Made by a program: the position numbers and the translations under genes. A DNA stretch of 64,000 nt from Burkholderiales bacterium. GTDB taxonomy: Bacteria; Pseudomonadota; Gammaproteobacteria; Burkholderiales; Nitrosomonadaceae. Positions 27,495-35,419 of this stretch are shown here, one piece after another; position 1 is the first letter of the stretch; every line of letters begins with the position of its first letter. The notes under the pieces are model-generated. The model was not told where the DNA came from and did no database searches. It worked only from the letters and a program-made list of their open reading frames with translations. The DNA lies in NCBI GenBank assembly GCA_024235795.1, contig JACKLR010000003.1, forward strand, positions 744,001 through 808,000, read 5' to 3'.

Positions 27495-27971
27495 CTATAG
27501 AATAGCTCTCATCGATATACTATGTGCAGAGAAGAAGTTTTTCCAACTCGAAAGAACACCTCGCACCAGGTCATGACATTGAAACTTGGTTCCGTTGCTA
27601 AGAATAATTTCACTACTAACCTTTCCATCTCCATACTTTCTTGCTTTGATACTGCCTGAGTAGAACCCACTGTTTGTCGGTGCTGACGGGGGCATGGGTA
27701 CGTTAATATTGATTTTGAAATATTTACGTGCTGTTGCAAGATCTCCACAGATCTTAAGCCAGTGGTCGTTGCGGAGGCCATTTATGATGGCATGGGTCTT
27801 TGTCATTGCCGGAAGAGATGGATCGTTTTGGACCCATTCAATCATGGAATATGCTGTGACTGTAAAATTGAAAACACGCTCTACTGTCACTTTATCATCT
27901 AATGCAGCACCATCGCGTTGAAGCTTTTCATAGATATCATATATTGATGCTAATTTTAAAGTGCATATCAT
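27495..27971 (-). CDS. Hypothetical protein, possible HEPN-like
   Basis: The product is 158 residues from the ATG at 27971, which has GGGGTG nine bases upstream; a GTG at 27983 would give 162. I do not recognise a firm family. The segment FNFTVTAYSMIEWV, then ICGDLATARKYFKI recalls small alpha-helical proteins whose second helix reads CRDLANASKHF, and I compare it to HEPN-type families only from memory. The C-terminal half is predicted beta-rich and polar. No signal peptide or membrane helix is seen. It stands alone in the accessory stretch. Confidence 0.6.
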   Translation of the reverse strand: MICTLKLASIYDIYEKLQRDGAALDDKVTVERVFNFTVTAYSMIEWVQNDPSLPAMTKTHAIINGLRNDHWLKICGDLATARKYFKININVPMPPSAPTNSGFYSGSIKARKYGDGKVSSEIILSNGTKFQCHDLVRGVLSSWKNFFSAHSISMRAIL

Positions 27972-27983
27972 AACTTCAAACAC

Positions 27984-28503
27984 CCCATAATATTAAAACT
28001 TAAAGTATGATTCTTAATTATACGGAGTTCTACGCCTAAGCTTTCTGAATTGTTCTGTTGCCGATGGAAACAGGATGAATTTTTCTTGGATATAAATTCC
28101 GCCCATTGATATAGATGCTGTTATATTTTTCATAATGACTTTAGTCGGATTGATCTCGGAGCTATTTTAGTAAAATACTGACTCAGAGCAATTTGGAAAA
28201 TTTCTAGGGTTTGAGCATAGCGCCCTTATAGCTTTTAACACCGCGCAGAAGCGATAACTGGAAAGACACTGTGCTTTGGCACATTATCCATCATATTGAT
28301 TGCTATTCCTGTTATAATATAATTGTCAGTTCTAATTAATGACACATCAAGAAATTCATAGTCTTCGGAAGTTATTACTCCTTAGCATCTATCCCTACGT
28401 ATTAGCTTTTTCCTTAGTTAGAAATTTAATTCTTACTTTTTATTTCTGACATCACTCTCACTGTCACTGTTTTTCCAAGATTTATATATAAAAGGGTAAT
28501 ACA
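27984..28503. other. AT-rich non-coding stretch in accessory region
   Basis: These 520 bases between the hypothetical gene and the micro-ORF contain no open frame with a plausible start and ribosome-binding site on either strand. A TATAAT occurs at 28313-28318 without a well-spaced -35. Promoters for the two flanking divergent genes presumably lie here. Confidence 0.5.
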
Positions 28504-28602
28504 ATGAATCTACATAATAAAACTCTATCTATAATGGCTATAGTAGTTATCATAAATATGACATATGGTTTTTATATGATCTTCACTAAACTTCCCCTAT
28601 AA
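28504..28602 (+). CDS. Candidate 32-residue single-helix membrane micro-protein
   Basis: A 32-codon frame starts at ATG 28504 and stops at TAA 28600. AAAAGGG lies six bases before the ATG as a ribosome-binding site, and a good intrinsic terminator begins nine bases after the stop. The peptide MNLHNKTLSIMAIVVIINM continues with a hydrophobic stretch and ends in TKLPL. Residues 7-27 form one transmembrane helix with a few basic residues outside. The clean RBS-ORF-terminator layout argues it is a real gene. I do not know the family; small subunits of transporters or stress-induced membrane peptides look similar. Confidence 0.55.
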   Translation: MNLHNKTLSIMAIVVIINMTYGFYMIFTKLPL

Positions 28603-28610
28603 TCTGACGC

Positions 28611-28640
28611 AAAAAGCCATTTCTAGTAAGATGGTTTTTT
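28611..28640 (+). terminator. Intrinsic terminator after micro-ORF
   Basis: AAAAAGCCAT pairs with ATGGTTTTTT (10 bp, one G-U) around a 10-base loop, and the descending arm ends in a run of six T. It follows the 32-codon frame directly. The A-rich ascending arm would give a U-run on the other strand too. Confidence 0.7.
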
Positions 28641-28889
28641 GTTTATTAGGTTGCTTATAGCGCTTGATCAAACTGCCCTCCCCCACGCCATAGAACTGGA
28701 CGAAAACAATCCATCCCAAGGCTTGTAATTAACAGAAGTCTTCCAAACATAAGTAGCAGGGTTAAAAGGTCTAAATACCGGCATGTTAAAATTTTCTAAT
28801 TATAGCTTGCGCGCTACTGGCTGCGCGTCAAATAGATAAGATCATAGCAGTGAACAAATATAATCAAAGATTAAAACTGACAGCTCAAC

Positions 28890-29375
28890 GTGAAAATGGA
28901 AGTAGTAGTGATGGATACGAAGAATATTACTAATTGGATGGGCCGTGCTGTTTATGCTCTTATCAGTTTAAGTTTAGTTCTCATCAGCCTTACAATGATG
29001 GGAGTTGCTTTATCGAATATTTGGGCATCAATATACGAAAAACATTTGCTTGTAACAGCTCTTCTTGACTCTGTTGGCTTGATTATAATTGGAATGGCGG
29101 TCTTTGATGTTTCCAATTTCTTGTTGGAAGAAGAGGTCTTTGGTCGCACCAACATGAAATCTCCCGCAAAACAAAGAGCCACTTTAGTAAAGTTTTTTAT
29201 TATTATTGCCATCGCTGTAAGTTTGGAGGCTCTGATGTTCGTTTTTGACGCAGGAAAAAAGGATATTAGCACATTGATCTATCCAACTTTTTTGCTAATC
29301 GCTGCTGTTTTTATAGTTATCGGTCTAGGTGTATATCAGAAATTGACTCGTGAAGAGAAGGATCCGTCTCCATAA
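28890..29375 (+). CDS. Hypothetical four-helix membrane protein
   Basis: The product of up to 161 residues has four hydrophobic helices, roughly at residues 20-42, 52-78, 100-122 and 128-152, and a charged C-terminal tail (KLTREEKDPSP). Between helices 2 and 3 lies FDVSNFLLEEEVFG and a basic loop. I do not recognise the family. The start could be GTG 28890, ATG 28896 or ATG 28911; the last has GGAAG at reasonable distance. It precedes the ycaO remnant in the accessory stretch. Confidence 0.65.
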   Translation: MKMEVVVMDTKNITNWMGRAVYALISLSLVLISLTMMGVALSNIWASIYEKHLLVTALLDSVGLIIIGMAVFDVSNFLLEEEVFGRTNMKSPAKQRATLVKFFIIIAIAVSLEALMFVFDAGKKDISTLIYPTFLLIAAVFIVIGLGVYQKLTREEKDPSP

Positions 29376-29438
29376 AACTTAGAATTTTCTAAACCTTATA
29401 CAATCCTGTCGTCGCTGACTCAGAAACAGGCAAATTGA

Positions 29439-30172
29439 TGCTATCAGGAACTGGAAAAACAGCTGAATAACTATGCATTCTACAATCGTCTCCCGCGTGT
29501 CGGACACTTAGGCAAAGAAGTTTATATTGCCGAACTTAATGATCTAGGCGCCTCTGCTTGTCGTATTCTAGTGCCGGGTTATTCAGAAGTGTATCCAGTT
29601 GAAGACCTTATTTGGGACAATACCAACAAGGCGTTGGATTACCGCGAAGATATCTTGAATATTCATGTTTTAAGTGGCGACAGCTTGGCGAGTTTGGTGG
29701 AGCGATTAGAAGAAAGCCAGCTAAATAACTATAAAGATATTAGAACACTGATTGGCATTGAGTTCGATGAAAATACTGTTTGGGGACAAAACTGACCATT
29801 CTTGAACTGAAAATTCTTATCTACCTTGCCTTAGGCGAGCTTGATGAGGCCATTGAGTTAGTAAAAGAGTTCTTACAGTACAATACCAATACCGTTGAGC
29901 GCGGCTTGTTCTATCAAGTGATTCATACGGTACTTGAGATCACCTTGGACGAAGAACTGGCACTTGAGGATTTTATCGCCAACCTAAATAGAATGTTCGG
30001 TAAAGAAACCATGATAAATGTAGTCGGCTCTGTAACTGGCGAAGTGAAATTCTTTGGCCTAACCAAAACCAGCATGAAGCTAGAAGGCTTAGACAAACAC
30101 CTAAGACTAATCGAAAGCTACAAAAAGCTTCATCAAGCCCGCGAGACAAAAGCGGAGAATTCAAAAGATTAA
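29439..30172 (+). pseudogene. ycaO: Frameshifted C-terminal remnant of ycaO
   Basis: Two frames together encode about 240 residues closely resembling the end of E. coli-type YcaO, the accessory factor for RimO methylthiolation of ribosomal protein S12. The first frame gives NNYAFYNRLPRVG, VPGYSEVYPVEDLIWDN and IGIEFDENTVWGQ; the second continues LTILELKILIYLALGE, NTVERGLFYQ and KLEGLDKHLRLIESYKKLH. Two extra bases at 29790-29791 break the frame. An in-frame TGA at 29436 closes it upstream, and the ATP-binding YcaO domain (more than half of the normal protein) is missing. It is probably a decayed, horizontally acquired fragment. Confidence 0.85.
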
Positions 30173-30305
30173 TTTGTTGTTATCTATACAGTGCATTACA
30201 AATATTCAATATTTATGTTTGTCATTGTTAGTTATATTTTCTTCAGACTTATCACAAGATAATAAGAATTATCAATTGCCAGTTACCAGTTTTATCCGTT
30301 TTGGC

Positions 30306-30361
30306 GAGCCATACTTTTCTTAGAATTGCCGCTGATCCTTTGATCGCCGGAGCTATAGGTT
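30306..30361 (+). repeat. Right copy of imperfect direct repeat bounding the accessory region
   Basis: This 56-base segment starts GAGCCATACTT and ends TATAGGTT like its partner at 27269-27325. The bases before it (TTGGC) only faintly resemble the tRNA end, so the tRNA fragment is kept only at the left copy. The two copies enclose about 3.1 kb of accessory sequence. Confidence 0.6.
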
Positions 30362-30423
30362 TTAGGTTGGTGTGTGAAAGTGTGAGCTAAACCAATTTTT
30401 TATATGCCATGATCAACAAAGAA

Positions 30424-31047
30424 TCATTGATAGATCATATTGTTATGAAAAAGCCATCCATTCACATGAATGTCTTCAGGGTCGTGGTGCGTCCAGTGGA
30501 TGACGCCGCCTTTATTATTCCATTCGAATTCACCAAAGAATTCAATCGGGTCATTTACTGCTAAGGTATCAATTCTTGGCGCTAAATCTATGTTGTGTGC
30601 AATCAACAGCGTTTGTTTTGATTTCAGTTCAATGATGAATCTTTGGTGACGGTTGCCGTCAAGGTCATCTGACAAAATGGAAATGACCGTGCCTGTTCCA
30701 AAAACCTGTACATTACTTTGCGCACGCGCAAATAGCTGGGCTAACAATTCATCGCTGTCGGATTCTGATTCAATGAAATCGGTAATTACTCCCGCGCTTA
30801 ATAAACCGCCGAAAACATTGCCATAAACATAAACTTTTTCGCCTTTAGTGCCAATATAGGTATCAGTAGCGGGATAGTAACGAACCAGAAACTCACCAAG
30901 AGTAGTCGTTTTTACTCCGGCAGGACTAAAATAATCAGGAAACGCAGCTTCAGTAAAGTTAAACAATTTATTGCTATTGATTAGAAAATTTTCTGCGGCA
31001 GATAGTGTTGGAATTAATGCCAGGAATAGCAAGGTAATAAATTTCAT
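30424..31047 (-). CDS. Exported DUF3465 protein
   Basis: The 207-residue protein starts MKFITLLFLALIPTLSAAEN, a clear signal peptide, so it should be periplasmic. I use this ATG rather than an in-frame start 36 codons upstream. After the signal comes a block (LFNFTEAAFPDYFSP, then RYYPATDTYIG, VYVYGNVFGG) that recurs in secreted proteins of related bacteria. The C-terminal half matches DUF3465: GNRHQRFIIE, AHNIDLAPR, GGVIHWTHHDP, GWLFH. Several conserved His suggest metal binding, but no function is established. Confidence 0.82.
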   Translation of the reverse strand: MKFITLLFLALIPTLSAAENFLINSNKLFNFTEAAFPDYFSPAGVKTTTLGEFLVRYYPATDTYIGTKGEKVYVYGNVFGGLLSAGVITDFIESESDSDELLAQLFARAQSNVQVFGTGTVISILSDDLDGNRHQRFIIELKSKQTLLIAHNIDLAPRIDTLAVNDPIEFFGEFEWNNKGGVIHWTHHDPEDIHVNGWLFHNNMIYQ

Positions 31048-31220
31048 AGGCGATAGTCTTGCTGAAGAAATATAAAAAATACTCAGATAGCTATAACGGC
31101 AAGATTCTTTGGTTATCAACCGGAATGGACAAAGATTTCTGCTGAGTGGTTTCAAACTAGAATCAGGTTATCCATACTTCTGATAGCGCTTCGGCCTGCT
31201 TGAGCACCGAGCGGCCGGTA

Positions 31221-32579
31221 TTACTTTCCAATGCAAAAATGCGAAAAAATTTCGCCGAGCAGGTCGTCTGCAGTAAAGCGGCCGGTAATCGATGCCAATG
31301 CATCCTGCGCGAGCCTGAGTTCTTCGGCGAGCAATACCCACTCCGATTCATCCTGGCCATGTTCCCAGGCCGCTTTGAGATGAATATTGGCGTCTTCCAG
31401 CGCTTCCAGGTGGCGCTGCCTGGCCATGAAAAGCCCTTCCCCGCCCTGGCCGGTATGCCAGCCTGCTGCGTGCAGGATTTGTTCACGCAGCAATTCAATG
31501 CCCGCGCCTGTTTTCGCAGACAGGTATACTTCGACTGTGTTTTCTTTTGTTTCTGTTCCCGGTTTCTGATCAATCAGGTCTATTTTATTAAAAACCGTGA
31601 TATGCGGCTTGTCGATGGAAAAGCTCTGCAATAAGTCGCTGTCTTCAACGGCCAGCGGATGGCTGCTATCAATCAGGCGGATGAGGATATCCGCACCCTT
31701 GACGGCGGCCTGCGTACGCTCAATGCCTTTTTGTTCGACGATATCCGCGGTCTCTCTTAACCCTGCGGTATCGATGATATGAACGGGAATGCCAGAGATG
31801 GTAATCGTTCGCTGGATGCTGTCACGCGTGGTGCCCGGAATTTCGGTAACAATGGCCACGTCTTCCTCGGCCAGCTGATTGAGCAGACTCGATTTGCCGA
31901 CATTCGGTTCGCCCACCAAAACGACCTTGATGCCCTCTTGCAACAGATTGCCCCGGTGTGCGGATGACAGCACCTGTTCGAGTTGCGCATTAACCGCGCC
32001 GAGTTTTTCTTTGACTTCCTCACCATGCAAGCCGTCAACTTCTTCCTCTGGAAAATCCAGCGTTGCTTCGATAAACATTCGAAGCGTGGTTAACGATTGA
32101 ACCAGCGCATTGATGGTCGTTGAGAAGTTGCCCTGCAGTGAGCGAACGGCACAGCGCGCGGCCTGGCTGGTACTGGCTTCGATAATGTCGGCAACGCTTT
32201 CGGCTTGAACGAGATCCAGTTTCTGATTCAGAAATGCGCGCAATGTGAATTCACCGGGTTGCGCCATACGTGCACCGCACGCAAGGCATTGGCCGAGCAG
32301 CAGATTCATAACCGCCGGGCCGCCATGCCCCTGCAATTCGAGCACATCTTCGCCGGTATAGGAATTAGGGGCGGGGAAATAAAGGGCGATACCCTGGTCG
32401 ATGATTTGTCCCTGGGCATCAAGAAAACGACTTAACTGTGCATGGCGCGGTTCAGGAAGCCCGCCCAGAATGACCTGAGCGATTGATACCAGGTTTTTCC
32501 CCGAGATGCGAACAATGCCAACGCTTCCCCTGCCCGGTGGCGTTGCAATTGCAGCAATAGTATCTGCGCGATTCAACAT
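31221..32579 (-). CDS. mnmE: tRNA modification GTPase MnmE
   Basis: The 452-residue protein has the N-terminal tetrahydrofolate-binding domain (DTIAAIATPPGRGSVGIVRISG), a helical domain, and an inserted G domain with GEPNVGKSSLLN, DTAGLR and NKIDL. The C-terminal FCIGK supplies the catalytic Cys. With MnmG it makes the 5-carboxymethylaminomethyl group at the tRNA wobble uridine. It follows yidC on the same strand with an unusual hairpin/repeat spacer between them. Confidence 0.97.
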   Translation of the reverse strand: MLNRADTIAAIATPPGRGSVGIVRISGKNLVSIAQVILGGLPEPRHAQLSRFLDAQGQIIDQGIALYFPAPNSYTGEDVLELQGHGGPAVMNLLLGQCLACGARMAQPGEFTLRAFLNQKLDLVQAESVADIIEASTSQAARCAVRSLQGNFSTTINALVQSLTTLRMFIEATLDFPEEEVDGLHGEEVKEKLGAVNAQLEQVLSSAHRGNLLQEGIKVVLVGEPNVGKSSLLNQLAEEDVAIVTEIPGTTRDSIQRTITISGIPVHIIDTAGLRETADIVEQKGIERTQAAVKGADILIRLIDSSHPLAVEDSDLLQSFSIDKPHITVFNKIDLIDQKPGTETKENTVEVYLSAKTGAGIELLREQILHAAGWHTGQGGEGLFMARQRHLEALEDANIHLKAAWEHGQDESEWVLLAEELRLAQDALASITGRFTADDLLGEIFSHFCIGK

Positions 32580-32610
32580 GCCTTTTGATTAATACAGTAT
32601 TTGCCAAACC

Positions 32611-32645
32611 GCAAAACAGCAATACAGCAATACAGCAATACAGCC
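32611..32645 (-). repeat. Octamer tandem repeat upstream of mnmE
   Basis: Three exact copies and one degenerate copy of the 8-mer CAATACAG (minus strand CTGTATTG) lie head to tail in the 101-base yidC-mnmE spacer. The last copy merges with one arm of the adjacent long hairpin. Such short tandem repeats can change copy number by slippage. Confidence 0.75.
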
Positions 32646-32672
32646 AGTGCATGAAAGCATTGGCTGTATTGC
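32635..32672 (-). terminator. Long hairpin between yidC and mnmE
   Basis: GCAATACAGCCA (32635-32646) is the exact complement of 32661-32672. The stem continues through a G-U pair and TGC/GCA to give about 16 bp with a six-base ATGAAA loop. It begins eight bases beyond the yidC stop. No T-run follows, so it may be a processing or attenuation hairpin rather than a plain terminator. Confidence 0.6.
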
Positions 32673-32680
32673 AATTGAAA

Positions 32681-34639
32681 TTACCTTCGCTTGCCTTTCC
32701 TGCCTTTACCCTTTCCTCGGGCACTTTGTTTGGGTTTGGGTTTTTCCGGTGCAGGCGAAGTTTTTACTTCCTTGGGCGCTTCTTCCCTGGTTTCTATTAC
32801 TTCAGCATCCTCTATATCGCTTTCTTCTTTTTTTGCAGCGTCAGAATGCGTAAGTTGCTTGGTTTCACGCTTATCTTCTGCTTCTTCCACTTCTTCCGCT
32901 TCAGTGCTGGATGCATTTTTACCTGATAATTTGCCCTTACCCTTGCTTTTTTTCTCATCCTCTGCTTCTGCCTTTTTTTCAAGCATGCGTGTTATCTGCC
33001 ATTGCTGCAGAATGGAAAGAATGTTATTGCACAGTGAATACAATACCAGACCTGCCGGGAAGAAAAAGAAAAATATACTAAAAGCGATCGGCATAATCTG
33101 CATGATTCTCGCCTGAATCGGATCAGTAGGCTTGGGACTCAGCTTTGACTGGATATACATGGATATACCCATCATCAAAGGAAGCACGTAATATGGATCA
33201 GGTACGGACATGTCGGTTATCCATAACGCCAGCGGCGCATACCGCAATTCAACCGCGGCAAGCAATGTCCAGAACAATGCGATAAATACCGGAATCTGTA
33301 CAAGAATCGGCAAACACCCGCCCAACGGATTGATTTTTTCCTGTTTATAGAATTCCATCATGGCCTGGTGCATGCGCTGGCGGTCACTGGCATATTGCTC
33401 ACGGATACGCTGCAGTTTCGGCGTGACTACACGCAACTTGGCCATTGAACGATAACCCGCCGCCGACAGCGGGAAGAACAGCAGCTTGACTGTCAGCGTT
33501 AACAGGATAATGGCGATACCCCAGTTATCAACATAGGAGTGGTAAAAGGAGAGCAACCAGAACAACGGTTTTGCCAATACCGTCAGCCAGCCGTAGTCAA
33601 CCGTCAAATCCAATCCCGGAGACAGCTCGGCAAGTTTATTCTGTTCTTGCGGACCCGCATAGAAAGGCATGTCTATGGTTTTGGTTTGGCCGGGTTCCAC
33701 AGCACCAACGGGAACAATAACACCCGCAGTATATTGATTATGCGCCAGACGTTTGATGAAATATTCCCTGGGGGAACCCTGCTCAGGCAACCATGCTGTC
33801 AGGAAGTAGTGTTCAAGCATGGCGATCCAGCCATTATCGGCATTGGTCGGATACTCAGCCTTGTTTTTATCCAGATTGGAAAACTTGACCTTGAGAAATT
33901 TCTCTTCTTCCGTATAAAGCGCCGGGCCGGTGTGGGAATGAACCAGGAAACCCTGACCAGCCGGTTCTTTGGCATCCCTAAACATCTGGAAATAGGAGAA
34001 CGGCATAATTGTGGAATCGCTATGATTCACAATTTCAAACGCTACATCAATAACATATGTTCCGCGATGAAAAGTATAAATCTTGGCAACCTGTATGCCA
34101 TCGACTTCAGGCGCCAAAAGACGAACGCTTACACTGTCTTCACCCGGACCAAGTTCATAATGGTATTTATTTGAGTCTAACGTATATTTAGTTTTATGGC
34201 TTGGCAGACCGTCGCCAATTAAACCCGATTGTGATATCTGAAAACGGGCAGCCTGGTCCAGTAGCAATTCATAAGGCTTGGTTTCATCCTCCCGCGAAGG
34301 ATGCTCCAGTAATCCCAGCTTTCTGATATCTCCGCCGGCAGTATCGATTTCTGCAACAACCAGATCAGTTGTGACCTGAATCTTCTCGCCGATTTCAAAT
34401 AAATTCGGGGTTATCGATGGTGCAACACCCTCTATTCCTGCGGCCACGTCCGATTGACTCGCTCCTGCAAGTTCATCACCTGGAACAGGCAGCGGGTCAT
34501 GGCGTTGATTATTGCCATCTCCAGATACCACACCGGGCGTCACCTGTGCCGGTGGCTGTATTTCTTTTTGCCATGATTCCCATAGCAGTAGCAGGGAAGT
34601 GGACAAAATAATGATGAGTATAAGTTTTCTTGTTTCCAT
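32681..34639 (-). CDS. yidC: Membrane protein insertase YidC
   Basis: The 652-residue protein has the proteobacterial YidC layout: N-terminal anchor, large periplasmic beta domain (about 40-330), and the conserved insertase core with five helices, including GGCLPILVQIPVFIALFW and the hydrophilic-groove Arg in the first core helix. It inserts membrane proteins with or without SecYEG. The last 99 residues (from about 554) are a long highly charged Lys/Glu/Arg tail ending RGKGKGRKGKRR, well beyond the usual length of about 550. It is in the rpmH-rnpA-yidD-yidC-mnmE cluster. Confidence 0.97.
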   Translation of the reverse strand: METRKLILIIILSTSLLLLWESWQKEIQPPAQVTPGVVSGDGNNQRHDPLPVPGDELAGASQSDVAAGIEGVAPSITPNLFEIGEKIQVTTDLVVAEIDTAGGDIRKLGLLEHPSREDETKPYELLLDQAARFQISQSGLIGDGLPSHKTKYTLDSNKYHYELGPGEDSVSVRLLAPEVDGIQVAKIYTFHRGTYVIDVAFEIVNHSDSTIMPFSYFQMFRDAKEPAGQGFLVHSHTGPALYTEEEKFLKVKFSNLDKNKAEYPTNADNGWIAMLEHYFLTAWLPEQGSPREYFIKRLAHNQYTAGVIVPVGAVEPGQTKTIDMPFYAGPQEQNKLAELSPGLDLTVDYGWLTVLAKPLFWLLSFYHSYVDNWGIAIILLTLTVKLLFFPLSAAGYRSMAKLRVVTPKLQRIREQYASDRQRMHQAMMEFYKQEKINPLGGCLPILVQIPVFIALFWTLLAAVELRYAPLALWITDMSVPDPYYVLPLMMGISMYIQSKLSPKPTDPIQARIMQIMPIAFSIFFFFFPAGLVLYSLCNNILSILQQWQITRMLEKKAEAEDEKKSKGKGKLSGKNASSTEAEEVEEAEDKRETKQLTHSDAAKKEESDIEDAEVIETREEAPKEVKTSPAPEKPKPKQSARGKGKGRKGKRR

Positions 34640-34822
34640 TTTTATCTGGTCGGATTAATTGTATGACGACACTTGACGGCGCACCGCAAAAGCTATGAGA
34701 CACACGATGCTGTTAAATTTTTTAACTAGGTATCGTCCATGACTGTGATGTTGAATTCCTATAAATACATTCGTGCATTAAATCAGTGCAATAGCTCCGC
34801 GATCGCACGTAACGGGAGAGAT

Positions 34823-35032
34823 TTAGGGTACAGGTTCATAACCGCCTTTACACCAGGGGTTGCACCGTAAAATACGCCATATACTCAGCCGCATTCCGCG
34901 AAAAAAACCATGTTTGGCAAATGCTTCACATGCATATTGCGAACAGGTAGGGGTAAAACGACAAGACGGCACCAATAAAGGACTAATGCAATATTGATAA
35001 AGTCTTATCAGACCGATCATTAATCGTGACAT
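34823..35032 (-). CDS. yidD: Membrane protein insertion efficiency factor YidD
   Basis: The 69-residue protein shows the family pattern: LIRLYQYCISPLL, CRFTPTCSQYACEAF, and RILRCNPWCKGGYEPVP with conserved Cys. It is a membrane-associated helper of YidC. Its start overlaps the end of rnpA by 13 bases, the conserved arrangement. Confidence 0.96.
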   Translation of the reverse strand: MSRLMIGLIRLYQYCISPLLVPSCRFTPTCSQYACEAFAKHGFFRGMRLSIWRILRCNPWCKGGYEPVP

Positions 35033-35388
35033 TGTTGTAATTGGCGCATCAATATTCTGACCTCAGCAACAAATTCCGTTGAAATATCTGAGGTTATCGG
35101 GCGTCGCAAACGCATTACCCAGTCCATTTTTACAGTATTACAGTTTATTTGAAACGTTCGAAATGTTTCTCGCAACAAGCGTTTTACCCGATTGCGTCTA
35201 ACTGCACTTCGCTCCACTTTTCTGGAAACAACAAGCCCCAGACGAGAAAAGGGCTGGCCATTCGGCCTAGCATAAATTTGAACAAAATCCCCACGCAACT
35301 GATGCTGGTAATGAAAAACCGAGGTAAACGCTTCTGCATTTTGTAATCGATGACTTCTTGGCAGAGAAAATGTTTTTACGCTAATAAT
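35020..35388 (-). CDS. rnpA: Ribonuclease P protein component, non-canonical start
   Basis: RnpA binds the RNase P RNA and the tRNA 5' leader. The RNA-binding signature RSAVRRNRVKRLLRE is present, and the C-terminus overlaps yidD. The first ATG/GTG/TTG in frame is the TTG at 35298, which would give only 92 residues and remove the first helix. The open frame continues upstream with clearly RnpA-like sequence (TFSLPRSHRLQNAEAFTSVF) until a TGA at 35413-35415. Starting at one of two adjacent ATT codons (35388 or 35385), or at CTG 35364, gives the normal length of about 114-122 residues. I annotate the ATT start as inference. Confidence 0.85.
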   Translation of the reverse strand: MISVKTFSLPRSHRLQNAEAFTSVFHYQHQLRGDFVQIYARPNGQPFSRLGLVVSRKVERSAVRRNRVKRLLRETFRTFQINCNTVKMDWVMRLRRPITSDISTEFVAEVRILMRQLQQCHD

Positions 35389-35419
35389 GGTATTACTCTG
35401 TTTACGCTTGTATCAAACA

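Noticed and set aside
27694..27921. Plus-strand 75-codon frame opposite the hypothetical gene
   Set aside because: The minus-strand frame is longer and more protein-like and has a better start; the plus frame has no ribosome-binding site.
29571..30172. Two separate small genes
   Set aside because: Both fragments align consecutively to one YcaO C-terminal domain and are split by a 2-base insertion, so they are one pseudogene.
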